Source: Malikia sp041190985
GTDB taxonomy: Bacteria > Pseudomonadota > Gammaproteobacteria > Burkholderiales > Burkholderiaceae_C
NCBI GenBank assembly: GCA_041190985.1
Contig: JBEEPT010000110.1
Location: 6,944-70,943 of the forward strand
Direction of reading: 5' to 3'
DNA length: 64,000 bases
Shown: positions 7,175-15,669 of the stretch, one piece after another
Position numbering within the stretch: position 1 is the stretch's first letter
Layout of the letters: every line of letters starts with the position of its first letter
The notes under the pieces: model-generated
What the model saw: only the letters and a program-made list of their open reading frames with translations
What the model was told of the DNA's origin: nothing
The model's database searches: none
Made by a program: the position numbers and the translations under genes

Positions 7175-7378
7175 TTACACCGTGAACGCCAGATTGCCGT
7201 TCCAGAACTCGACCTCGCGCCTGAGCTGCTCGGTCGCCGCCTGATATTCCGAGGTGCGACGCTCGCGCAGCGTGGCTTGACCGGCCAACGTGAGCTGACC
7301 GCGTGCCCACCGCCTGGCGTAGTCGCCTTTGCGATGGAGCTGCTTGACGCGCACCTGGATCTTGGCGCCGTTCGACAT
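7175..7378 (-). CDS. small hypothetical protein, first gene of the leftward cluster
   Basis: A 67-residue product from ATG 7378, fixed by the element at 7386-7398. It is basic in the first half (VRVKQLHRKGDYARRWARG) and helical with acidic residues in the second. No family recognised. It is the first gene after the large non-coding region, so the main leftward promoter should lie upstream of 7400. Confidence 0.65.
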   Translation of the reverse strand: MSNGAKIQVRVKQLHRKGDYARRWARGQLTLAGQATLRERRTSEYQAATEQLRREVEFWNGNLAFTV

Positions 7379-7447
7379 GTTCTCTCTCCGTTGCTGGGAA
7401 GGGAGCGAAGCGCTCCCGCATGGCCCGACTTGGTCGAGACATGCGGG
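7379..7447 (-). promoter_or_regulatory. start-associated module
   Basis: Hairpin CATGCGGG/CCCGCATG (7440-7447 with 7415-7422), a smaller GGGAGCG/CGCTCCC hairpin (7411-7417 with 7401-7407) replacing the usual GGTGC form, and CCCAGCAACGGAG (7386-7398). The change in both arms of the small hairpin shows that the fold, not the exact sequence, is kept. Confidence 0.75.
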
Positions 7448-7659
7448 AACGCCCGCCGGACTAATGCCCGACGGACGCCCCGTAGTGTGCAACGTGAGAA
7501 AGCAACGGTTAGGAGCGCGCTTTTGCCCAATCTTGCATTGGGTGACTTGCGCTAGGAAACCATACGATTAGAACGATCAAAGGCCATCGCTTGTGTTTCG
7601 TACAATCTAGCCGATGCGATACTAGGTGCCGCGTTTCCTACTGGATTCAGAACTCGCTA
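7448..7659. other. intergenic region with the lowest local G+C
   Basis: About 210 bases between the first leftward gene and the G-rich repeats, noticeably richer in A+T than the neighbourhood. This is where a leftward early promoter would be expected, but no clear -35/-10 pair was found by eye. No convincing ORF. Confidence 0.4.
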
Positions 7660-8690
7660 TCCCTAGCTGGGGATCGCCGGATCGCCGAAACGCCCGGGCG
7701 GGGAGGTGACCGGATGGCCGGATGGCCGGATGGTCGGACCTTGCCCATGGGAGTCGATGTTGCCCGCGCCAGCGGTTCCTAGGGGCAAGCCTAGGCCCGG
7801 GTAGTTCGCGGGCGGCCGGTTGGGTTCAAAGAGCGCCCCCGCCCCCGGAGGGGAGGGGAAGGGAGGGGAGCCCGATGGCTCCGCCCCGCCCCGAAGGGCA
7901 AGGGAAGGGTAGGCGCATGGGTTGAAAAATCCAGAAAAATCGGATGGCCAGGGCAGGAGCATATTCCCAGCCCGGATAGGAACGCCCGGACCGTGAACGA
8001 ACGCGAACGGTCCGCCCGGAAGGGTGAGGGTAGGGCGGGCAGGCCGCCGGGCCCTGGTGAGGCCCTGAGGGGCCCTGGGCGCGATCGGGCCCTGAGGGTT
8101 GCCCTTTGGCGGGGAGGCCCCGGGGAGGGGAAAGGCCCAGGGGAGGCCCTGGGAGGCCCGTAGGGAGCCGAGGCCCTGGGGAGGGGATGAAGGGGAGGCC
8201 CTGGGAGCCGAGGCCCTGGGAAGCGCCCCCAGGCGCCCCAGGGGAGGCCCTGGGAGCCGAGCTGAGGGGAGGCCCTGGGAAGGGAGGGGAAGGGGAGCCG
8301 AGGCCCTGGGAGCCGAGGGGAGGCCCGCCCGGTCCGGCCTGGGGAGCCGAGGGGAGGGGAGCCGAGGGGAGCCGAGGGGAGCCGAGGCCCAGGCCCTGGG
8401 AGGAACCCCCAGGCGAGGCCCAGGCCCTGAGGCCCGCCGGATGGAAGGGGAAGGGGAGGCCCAGGCCCGCCCGAGCTCCCCAGGGGAGGCCCTGAGGCCC
8501 CGCCTTGCCGGACCGGACGGGGATAGGTGCGGACCTGAGGCCCTGAGGCCCTGGGAGGCCCTGAGGGGAGCCCTGGAAGGCCCTGGAAGGCCCTGAGGCC
8601 CAGCCCTGAGGGGAAGGGGAGGCCCTGGGCGCCTGGAAGGCCCTGAGGGGAGGCCCAGGCCCCGCCGGCGAGCCCTGAGGCCCGGTCAAG
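7660..8690. repeat. G-rich degenerate repeat region upstream of terminase
   Basis: About 1 kb built from short degenerate units on the + strand, mainly GGCCCTGGG or GGCCCTGAG (around twenty copies by eye between 8040 and 8690) and GAGCCGAGG. Units have irregular spacing, so no reading frame is kept. Long open frames on both strands here are low-complexity Gly/Pro/Arg/Leu products caused by base composition. Position next to the small terminase gene suggests a packaging or replication role, which is inference only. Confidence 0.7.
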
Positions 8691-8898
8691 GTGCAAAAGG
8701 TGCGGGGAAAATGCACACCACGGCGAACGATCGGCGAACGCTGGGGAAAGTGGAGCGTTCCCCAGGCCGTGGCCCAGATAGGACGCTCGCCCCATGAACC
8801 GCGCGGGCAAACGGCCAGGATGCAAGAAAATCGGACGCTGCAGGCCCCGATTGCGGGCATAGGACGAGGCGTCAAAGCATGGACGGCTTGGACCCTTA
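8691..8898. other. intergenic region with inverted and direct repeats before terS
   Basis: Contains a GTGCA...TGCAC inverted repeat (about 8698-8727), two direct copies of CGGCGAACG (about 8722-8740) and a perfect 8-bp hairpin CTGGGGAA/TTCCCCAG (about 8741-8765). Sites of this kind next to the small terminase gene are candidates for a pac or cos recognition region. No gene is seen. Confidence 0.4.
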
Positions 8899-9330
8899 AT
8901 GGCGAACCCCTACACGAAGTTCACCTACGACCAGATCAAGCACGCGCTCGAGGTCAGCGGCGGGATCATGGCGGCTGCGGCCCGCTATCTCACGAAGACC
9001 TACAAGATCTCGATCACCCGCTCTGGCGTCGCCGAGTTCGTGAAGCGGCACCCGGAGCTGCGCGAGATCAGGGAAGAGGCGCGCGAGGAGCTGCTCGACC
9101 GGGCGGAAGAGAACCTGCGCTACCATCTGCTGCGGCGGAGCGAGAAGACGACCTTCTACGTGCTGAATCAGATCGGCGGCGCGCGCGGCTACGGGTTCAC
9201 CCGGCTCGAGCACACGGGCGCCGGTGGCGGCCCGATCCTGCACGATACGGCCGAGGACCGCCCCGACTTCAGCCAGATGACGGACGAAGAGCTGCAGGAC
9301 TTCCTTGCCCAACGCATGGCCCGCGCTTAG
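8899..9330 (+). CDS. terminase small subunit (putative)
   Basis: A 143-residue protein immediately before the large terminase. The N-terminus (YDQIKHALEVSGGIMAAAARYL, then ITRSGVAEFVKRHPEL) reads as a helix-turn-helix of the kind terminase small subunits use to bind the packaging site. The second half is charged helix (EIREEAREELLDRAEENL) followed by an acidic tail, typical of oligomerisation and large-subunit contact. Its 3' end overlaps the large subunit start by 26 bases. Assignment rests on position and fold pattern. Confidence 0.75.
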   Translation: MANPYTKFTYDQIKHALEVSGGIMAAAARYLTKTYKISITRSGVAEFVKRHPELREIREEAREELLDRAEENLRYHLLRRSEKTTFYVLNQIGGARGYGFTRLEHTGAGGGPILHDTAEDRPDFSQMTDEELQDFLAQRMARA

Positions 9331-10918
9331 CCCGGCCCAGCCGACACTCTTCGACGACAAGGGCAGCCTCGACCGCGCGCTCTTGCGGGCGGAGATCGTC
9401 CGGCGGGCCGAGGTCTACTGGCTGGGCGGGGTCGACGCGGAGTTCCGCGCGTATTGCCTCGACCAGGCGCGCCGCGACGTCTGCTGGTTCTTCGACAACT
9501 TCGTCTGGACCCTGGATCCCAGGCTCAAAGCCTACATCCCGATGGTCATCTGGCCGCGGCAACGGGAATACCTGAAGTTCGTCGAGGAGCGGGTCGAAGC
9601 GGCCGAGGACTTCGCGGCCGAGAAGAGCCGCGACGTCGGTGTCACCTATCTCAACTGCGGGCTCGCCACCCAGAAGTGGCGGTTCGACGCCGGCTGGAAG
9701 ACCAGCTTCTGCGCCAACAAGCTCGACCTCGTCGATCAGCGCGGCAACCCGGACAGCATCTTCGAGAAGATCCGCGGCATCATCGAGGGGATGCCGAAGT
9801 GGGCGCTGCCGCCTGGCTACCGAGCGAGCCGGCACGACCGCGAGGCCAAGATCATCAACCCGGCGTCGCGCAACATCATGACCGGCGAGGGTGGCGACAA
9901 TGCCGGCCGCGGCGGCCGCTCGACCTTGTACGTGCTAGACGAGGCGGCGCACATCGATCGCGCCGACAGCGTCAACGCCGCGACCTCGGCCAACGCCCGG
10001 ACCCGTGGCTGGACGTCGAGCGTCAACGGCAACGGCAACCTGTTCTACCGCCTGACCCACGACGGCGAGATCCCGGTCTTCCGGTTCCACTGGCGCGACG
10101 ACCCGCGCAAGAACGATGAGTGGGCGGAGAAGACCCGGCGCAAGCTCGGGCCGGAGACCTTCGCGCAGGAGTTCGACCTCGATTACGGGGCCAGCATCAC
10201 CGGCCTCGCCATCCCGTCGGCATGGATCGACGCGGCGCGCGAGCTCTACCGGCGGATGCCCGACGTGGTCGAGAACTACCGGGCCAAGAAGGGGATCGGC
10301 GGCTGGGACATCGGCGGCGGCAAGGCCGAGAGCGTCGTCATTGGCAAATGGGGACCAGTGATCGGGAAGCCCCATGCCCGGCGTGATCCGGACAGCGTCG
10401 ACGTCGCGTTCTGGGCGCTGGACTATGCCCGCGAGAACCGGCTCGGGCTGCTCAACTACGACAGCGTCGGCCTCGGCTACGCCATGGGCAGCATCCTCGC
10501 CCGCGCTGCCACGCTCGACGTGCAGATCGAGGGCGTCAATGTCGGCGTGCCCCCGACGGCCCGCGTCTGGCCCGACGAACGCACGTCGCAGGAGAAATTC
10601 ACCAACCTGAAGGCCGAACTCTGGGGCCGCGCCCGCGAGGCCTTCCAGCGCAGCTGGCTTCTTCTTCGGCATCTGCAGGGCGACCCCGAGGGTATCGACT
10701 ACCCCGTCGACGAGGTGATCCTGCTGGCCGAGGACGACGACCTGGCGCGGCAGCTCAGCACCCCCAAGCGGTTCCGCAATGAGGCCGGGAAGATCATGAT
10801 CGAGACCAAGGAGCAGCTCGCCAAGCGGGGCGTGAAGAGCCCCGACCGGGCCGAGGCCGCGATCCTGTCCTTCCACGACCAGGGCGACGGCCCGCTCTTC
10901 TATGTGGGTGTCGCCTGA
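9305..10918 (+). CDS. terminase large subunit
   Basis: A 537-residue packaging ATPase and nuclease. A Walker A-like AEKSRDVGVTYL places the Lys at about 107. Walker B is STLYVLDEAAHID, with Asp212 and Glu213. The RNase H-like nuclease domain shows its acidic residues in GGWDIGGGK (Asp335), NYDSVGLGYA (Asp386) and SPDRAEAAI (Asp514). It translocates DNA into the prohead and cuts it. The ATG lies within the end of the small subunit gene, and the stop forms TGATG with the portal start. Confidence 0.95.
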   Translation: MPNAWPALSPAQPTLFDDKGSLDRALLRAEIVRRAEVYWLGGVDAEFRAYCLDQARRDVCWFFDNFVWTLDPRLKAYIPMVIWPRQREYLKFVEERVEAAEDFAAEKSRDVGVTYLNCGLATQKWRFDAGWKTSFCANKLDLVDQRGNPDSIFEKIRGIIEGMPKWALPPGYRASRHDREAKIINPASRNIMTGEGGDNAGRGGRSTLYVLDEAAHIDRADSVNAATSANARTRGWTSSVNGNGNLFYRLTHDGEIPVFRFHWRDDPRKNDEWAEKTRRKLGPETFAQEFDLDYGASITGLAIPSAWIDAARELYRRMPDVVENYRAKKGIGGWDIGGGKAESVVIGKWGPVIGKPHARRDPDSVDVAFWALDYARENRLGLLNYDSVGLGYAMGSILARAATLDVQIEGVNVGVPPTARVWPDERTSQEKFTNLKAELWGRAREAFQRSWLLLRHLQGDPEGIDYPVDEVILLAEDDDLARQLSTPKRFRNEAGKIMIETKEQLAKRGVKSPDRAEAAILSFHDQGDGPLFYVGVA

Positions 10919-13581
10919 TGCGGCGCGGGCTGCGGCGCTTCGAGGTGCCCTACTGGTCGCGGAGCAGCGTGCTTGAGCGCAAGGCCTCAGCCGTTGGCCC
11001 GCTGATCTCGCAGTACGTCCTGGGCCAGCCACAGTTCACGCCGCGGCGCTACGACCGGCTGGCCGACGAAGCCTACGCCAAGAACGTCATCGCCTACCTG
11101 TGCGTCCGGCTGATCGCCGACGCCGTGGCGTCGCTGCGCTGGATGGCCTTCGCCGGCGACCAGGAGCTCGAGCAGCACGAGATCAAGAAGCTCTTGAAGC
11201 GCCAGAACCCGATGTGCACCGGCGCCAACTGGTGGGGCGAGCTGGTGGCCTATCATCTGCTGGCCGGCAACGCCTACATCGAGGACGTCGGGCCAGGGCC
11301 GGATCAGCCGCCCAAGGAGCTGTGGAACCTGCGCCCGGACCGGATGAAGATCATCCCCGGCCCGTTCGGGATGCCTCAGGCCTACCGCTACGAGGTCAAC
11401 GGCCAGTCGCGCGACTTCCCGGTGGATCTGGTCACGGGAGCAATCGGGCTCCTGCACATCAAGACCTTCCACCCGCTGCACGACTGGTACGGCATGAGCC
11501 CGGTCGAGGCCGGCGCGCGCTACATCGACATGGACAACGCCGCCTCGGACCTGAACATCAGGACGCTGCAGAACGGCGCGGTGATGTCCGGCATGGCTGC
11601 CTTCAAGCAGCCCCTGAAGGACGACCAGATCGCCCAGGCCGAGGCCAAGATCCAGAGCCGGATCGGCGGCACCCAGAACGCCGGCAAGGTCCTGATCCTG
11701 GGCGGCGACTGGACCTATACCCGCATGTCGGACACGCTGGTCGACATGCAGTGGCTGGAGGGCATGGGCGAGAGTGCCCGCCGCATCTGTGCCGCGTGGA
11801 ACGTGCCCCACATTTTGGTGGTCGCCGGCGAGTCGACCTACAACAACCGCGAGAACGCGCGGGTCGAGTTCTGGCTGCACACCGTGCTGCCCTATGTCGA
11901 CCGGCTGCTGGGCGACCTCAATCCGTGGTTCCAGCGCCTCTACGGCGACGACGAGCTCGAGATCCGCTACGACCGGCAGGCGATCGACGCGCTCGAGCCC
12001 GTGCGTCGGGTGAAGCGCGAACAGGCTCGTGCCGACTTCCAGGCCGGGATCCTGACGCTCAACGAAACCCGCGGCGAGATCGACTATGGCGAGGTGCCCG
12101 ACGGCGATCGCCTGCAGCCCATGGTCGCCAACGATCCGAACCAGGCCAACAACCAGCAGCAGCACGAGCTGGGCGAGGAGGCCAAGGACAAGGACTTCGG
12201 CCGCCAGGACGAGCTGGCGAACCGCAACCTCGAGCGCGACCTGAAGAAGGGCGAGACCGAGAGTGCGCGGCAGCGCATCGACGCCCGCACCCAGCGCGAC
12301 TGGTCGGTGGAGGACAGCGACACTGCGCACCGGCGCGCGATCGAGCTGGAGGATCGGCGCGAGCGCAACACGGTCCGACGCAAGGACGAGGACGACGACC
12401 CCGAGGCCGAGGAGAAGGCCAAGGGCGGAAGCAACGGCGGCTGGCGCAAGGTCGGGCGCAACAGGGACGGCAAGTGGCGGCTGGGGGGCGGCTCCGGCGA
12501 CAAGCCCGCTGCTGGCGGCGGCGACAAGAAGCCTGCGCCCAAGATCCCGACCAAGCCCACGGGCGGCCTCAGCCCGGCGCAGCGCGCCGCTGCCACGCGC
12601 CGTGCGAACGCCGAGGCCCGACTACAGGGCGCCGACCCGGCGAAGAAGCCCAGCACACCCGCGCCGAGCGACCAGAAGCCACTGACCGCGGCGCAGAAGG
12701 CTTGGCTGACCAGGAAGGCCAAGGCCGACGCCGCAGCAGCTTCGGCGGCCGAGAAGCCAGCTGCAACCACGCCCAAGCCCGCCGCGCCCGCCGCGCCGAC
12801 CGCGCCGGCCAAGCCCGCTGCGCCGGCCGCGCCCGCCGCGCCGAAGCCGGTCACCGCAGCCGACAAGCCCGGCAAGCCCTTCAACCCCGAGGATCACTTC
12901 GAGGCCGGCAAATTCTCGCCCCAAGGCCGCCAGGCGGTGGCGGACGGGATTGCCGCGATACCCGAAAGCCACCGTCGTCTGCTAGACGAGCAGATCGGCG
13001 GCATCAACATCAAGGCGTGGGAAGGTGAGGTTGCCAAGCAGCTCCCCAACGCAGCCGGCATCTTCATCCCGCGCACCCCGGTGGGACAGATGAAGCTGTT
13101 CGAGATCGCCGTCACCGACATCAAGAAGGCCGATCGACAGGGGTTCGGGGCTGTCACGCCGGATCAGGTCAAGAAATACGCCGTCCATGAAATAGCTCAC
13201 GCACTGGACCTGTCGATTGGCATGGTGAAGGGCGAGCGCAAGGATTGGTTTATCTCGACCGAAGCGGATCTTCGGAAGTATCACAAGAAGTACCGGAAGA
13301 TGGGCGGCTGGGAAAACACCGGCTATCGCGAGCAGGCAAGCCTGTATGCCGCGACGAACCCCATGGAGACGTTCGCCGAAGTCTACGCCGGCCGGGTAAC
13401 CGGCAGGATACACCGTTACATCGTCTACAATAAGGGCGCATTCGACCTGGATCAGACCACCAAGAACGAGCTAGATAATCGCCAGAGGCGCGAAATTCGG
13501 CAACATGCCGCGTACCTCAACGGCGCGTCGAAGATCGTGGACAAGATCCTGGCGGATTCCGAACTGGAGGCTCTGCCGTGA
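10918..13581 (+). CDS. HK97-family portal protein with C-terminal HExxH metallopeptidase-like domain
   Basis: An 887-residue protein, about twice the usual portal length. Residues 1-420 are a classical portal (YAKNVIAYLCVRLIADAVASLRW, LLAGNAYIE, LHIKTFHPLHDWYGMSPVEAG, TYNNRENARVEFW). Residues 420-660 are a highly charged then Ala/Pro/Lys-rich linker. The C-terminal domain (about 670-887) carries AVHEIAHALD (HEIAH 757-761) and NPMETFAEVYAG (Glu817, Glu821), the zinc-ligand layout of anthrax lethal factor-like peptidases. The DNA coding for this domain is visibly less G+C-rich than the portal part. The next gene overlaps by ATGA-type coupling (13578). Confidence 0.9.
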   Translation: MRRGLRRFEVPYWSRSSVLERKASAVGPLISQYVLGQPQFTPRRYDRLADEAYAKNVIAYLCVRLIADAVASLRWMAFAGDQELEQHEIKKLLKRQNPMCTGANWWGELVAYHLLAGNAYIEDVGPGPDQPPKELWNLRPDRMKIIPGPFGMPQAYRYEVNGQSRDFPVDLVTGAIGLLHIKTFHPLHDWYGMSPVEAGARYIDMDNAASDLNIRTLQNGAVMSGMAAFKQPLKDDQIAQAEAKIQSRIGGTQNAGKVLILGGDWTYTRMSDTLVDMQWLEGMGESARRICAAWNVPHILVVAGESTYNNRENARVEFWLHTVLPYVDRLLGDLNPWFQRLYGDDELEIRYDRQAIDALEPVRRVKREQARADFQAGILTLNETRGEIDYGEVPDGDRLQPMVANDPNQANNQQQHELGEEAKDKDFGRQDELANRNLERDLKKGETESARQRIDARTQRDWSVEDSDTAHRRAIELEDRRERNTVRRKDEDDDPEAEEKAKGGSNGGWRKVGRNRDGKWRLGGGSGDKPAAGGGDKKPAPKIPTKPTGGLSPAQRAAATRRANAEARLQGADPAKKPSTPAPSDQKPLTAAQKAWLTRKAKADAAAASAAEKPAATTPKPAAPAAPTAPAKPAAPAAPAAPKPVTAADKPGKPFNPEDHFEAGKFSPQGRQAVADGIAAIPESHRRLLDEQIGGINIKAWEGEVAKQLPNAAGIFIPRTPVGQMKLFEIAVTDIKKADRQGFGAVTPDQVKKYAVHEIAHALDLSIGMVKGERKDWFISTEADLRKYHKKYRKMGGWENTGYREQASLYAATNPMETFAEVYAGRVTGRIHRYIVYNKGAFDLDQTTKNELDNRQRREIRQHAAYLNGASKIVDKILADSELEALP

Positions 13582-15278
13582 ACATCATCCCCGTGTTCGA
13601 CGGTGGCCCGCACCCGATCATCACGGTGACGCAGCTGTTCATGGCCGACGGGCAGCTGACGCGCGAGGAGGCCGTGGCGCAGCTCGGATTGGAGCCGGAA
13701 GCGCCCGACGGGTACTATCTCGATACCGGCGAGCTGCTGAGCCCGATCAAGGGCAACGCCAGCCCGCTCGAGCCCCCGGAGCTCAGTCAGCCGCCGAGCG
13801 CATGGGCGACCTACCTCGATGCCGCCGAGGGGCTCGACGAGGCCTGGACGAAGGTCGTCGATACCTACGTCGACGAGTACCAGAACCAGCTCTACGAGCT
13901 GGGCTTCGACGTCCCGTTCTTCGACGTCAGCGACGAGGACTTCGCCGCGGCCACGACGGGGGCGACCACGGAGACTGGCGCAGGCGACGAGGAGGGCGCG
14001 GACGGCAAGTCCGAGCCCCCTTTTCCTACTGAGGACGACGGGCTGGCGACGCCCGTCTTCGCCTGGCTGGAAGTGCAGGAGCCCGAGCGGCTCGCCGACT
14101 GGTGCCGCGAGGTCGGCATCATGCCCCTGGTGATCCCGGCCAAGCCCACGCTGCATCCGGCCTACCACCTGACCACGGTCTACGGCGGCACGGTGGGCGA
14201 GGGCGACCGTGAGCCGATCGACGATGTCGAGACCCTGGATCCCGCAACCTATCGCTGGGCGCGCCTGGGCGCCGACGGCCGGGCCCTGGCGCTGGTGGTC
14301 GAGAGCCAGCTTGCCCGCGCCTGCAACATGCGCGCCACCGAGGCCGGCGCGGTCCACGGCTTCCCGGCCTACCTGCCGCACATCACGGTGAGCTACGACC
14401 ACGACGGTCCGGTGCCCGAGCGGCTGCCCGACTTCCCGATCACGGTCGGCCCCGAGGTGATCCTGGGCCCGGCCAAGACGACGAAGTCGACCTGGGGCGA
14501 GGAGCTCGAGCTGAAGGTCGACCCCGGCAACTATGAGGGCATCGGCGACGAAGTCCCCGACGAGGATCTGGCCGCCGCGGCCGCGGAATCGATCGAGGAC
14601 ATCATCCAGGACTTCGGCCGCCGGACCTATCGGGTGATCGACGTCGAGGCGTCCTTCACGGTCAAACGGCCGGCGGTGATGGACTTCCTCAAGAAGTTCG
14701 GCGCCGAGCGGATCAAGGAGCTGGTCGGCACGACCACGCGGCGCGAGCTGGCCGACGCCATGGCGAAGGTCACCAGCGACGGCCCGACCTTCCCCAAGCT
14801 GGTCAAGGCGATCCGCGGCGTCTTCGCTCGTGCGAAGGGCGTGCGCGCCGAGATCATCGCCCGCACCGAGACCACGCGCGCCGCCGGCTACGGCGCGCAG
14901 GCGGCGATCGCCCGCGGCAACGTCGAGCGCAAGATGTGGCTCAGCTCGCGCGACGCCTTCGTGCGCGACGCTCATTCGGCGCTGGACGGGCAGATCGTCG
15001 AGGCCGACAAGCCCTTCGTCTGGGAGGGCAATGAGGCCATGTACCCGGGGGACTTCGGCAAGCCCAAGCTCGACATAAACTGCCGCTGCCTCTCGATCCC
15101 GCTGCCGGACGAGAAGAGCGCGGCCGAGCTCGCCGACAAGGCCGCACGCGACACAGCCTGGAAGGCGGTCGAACAACGGCTGCGGCATCACGAGGAGATC
15201 CTGGCCGCGGCCCTGCGCGAGGGCTTCGCGCGACAGGAGCGGGCGGTCCTGGCGGCCCTGAGGCGGCGCCTGCCATGA
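13578..15278 (+). CDS. minor head protein (phage Mu F / SPP1 gp7 type) with internal 2H phosphoesterase-like domain
   Basis: A 566-residue protein coupled to the portal by a GTGA overlap. The C-terminal part is the MuF domain: ARTETTRAAGYG, then MWLSSRDAFVRDAHSALDG and INCRC near residues 430-515. Between residues 155 and 310 lies a second domain with the two HxT motifs of 2H phosphoesterases, His197-Leu-Thr199 in YHLTTVY and His268-Ile-Thr270 in LPHITVSYD, 71 residues apart, as expected for that fold. MuF proteins are virion head components, sometimes injected. The 2H family includes cyclic nucleotide hydrolases such as the anti-CBASS Acb1 group; substrate here is unknown. Confidence 0.88.
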   Translation: MNIIPVFDGGPHPIITVTQLFMADGQLTREEAVAQLGLEPEAPDGYYLDTGELLSPIKGNASPLEPPELSQPPSAWATYLDAAEGLDEAWTKVVDTYVDEYQNQLYELGFDVPFFDVSDEDFAAATTGATTETGAGDEEGADGKSEPPFPTEDDGLATPVFAWLEVQEPERLADWCREVGIMPLVIPAKPTLHPAYHLTTVYGGTVGEGDREPIDDVETLDPATYRWARLGADGRALALVVESQLARACNMRATEAGAVHGFPAYLPHITVSYDHDGPVPERLPDFPITVGPEVILGPAKTTKSTWGEELELKVDPGNYEGIGDEVPDEDLAAAAAESIEDIIQDFGRRTYRVIDVEASFTVKRPAVMDFLKKFGAERIKELVGTTTRRELADAMAKVTSDGPTFPKLVKAIRGVFARAKGVRAEIIARTETTRAAGYGAQAAIARGNVERKMWLSSRDAFVRDAHSALDGQIVEADKPFVWEGNEAMYPGDFGKPKLDINCRCLSIPLPDEKSAAELADKAARDTAWKAVEQRLRHHEEILAAALREGFARQERAVLAALRRRLP

Positions 15279-15484
15279 TCGTCGCCCTGGAGACCACGCC
15301 GGTGCTGAGCAGCCGCTACGGGAAGGTCCTGGGCCATCTGACCCTGCCCGCCGGCGAGCGTCGCGCGCTCCTCTTCAAGGGCGGTACCCGCGTGCCGGTC
15401 TGTTGGTACGACCGCGAGCGCAAGGCATGGGTGGCCGACCGCGACTTCCCGCTGACCAAGCTGCCGTGCTACGAGCCGCTGTGA
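15275..15484 (+). CDS. small hypothetical protein after minor head gene
   Basis: A 69-residue product whose ATG overlaps the minor head stop (ATGA). It has beta-like segments (KVLGHLTLPAGERRALLFK) and ends LPCYEPL. No family recognised. It is the last gene before two strong terminators, so it ends the packaging/portal transcript. Confidence 0.6.
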   Translation: MIVALETTPVLSSRYGKVLGHLTLPAGERRALLFKGGTRVPVCWYDRERKAWVADRDFPLTKLPCYEPL

Positions 15485-15505
15485 CCAAGCGATGGAGTTC
15501 ACTCT

Positions 15506-15535
15506 GGCCGCGGTATCCCCGCGGCCTTTCTTTTT
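15506..15535 (+). terminator. intrinsic terminator
   Basis: Perfect 8-bp stem GGCCGCGG/CCGCGGCC (15506-15513 with 15519-15526), 5-base loop, followed by TTTCTTTTT. It lies 22 bases after the stop of the 15275-15484 gene. Confidence 0.9.
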
Positions 15536-15635
15536 GACCCGCCACCTCGCGCGGCGTGGTACCCCCGCTGTGTGTCCCGGGGCTCCCCGCCCCCATGACA
15601 CCGACTTGCGACTTGAGGCTTACTGCCCCGACTGT

Positions 15636-15669
15636 GAGGCCCGGCCCTGCCGCCGGGCCTCTTTCTTTT
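15636..15669 (+). terminator. second intrinsic terminator
   Basis: Perfect 10-bp stem GAGGCCCGGC/GCCGGGCCTC (15636-15645 with 15652-15661), 6-base loop, then TTTCTTTT. It backs up the terminator at 15506 and isolates the capsid genes transcriptionally. Confidence 0.9.

Noticed and set aside
7660..8690. CRISPR array
   Set aside because: Repeats are short, degenerate and have no constant-length unique spacers. No other candidate array was seen in the window.
7791..8875. Long open frames on both strands in the G-rich repeat region
   Set aside because: Products are Gly/Pro/Leu/Arg repeats dictated by base composition, with irregular unit spacing that would break any conserved protein repeat.
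13452..15191. 579-codon minus-strand frame opposite the minor head gene
   Set aside because: Shadow of the MuF/2H gene in high-G+C DNA; no ribosome binding site and no recognisable domain.
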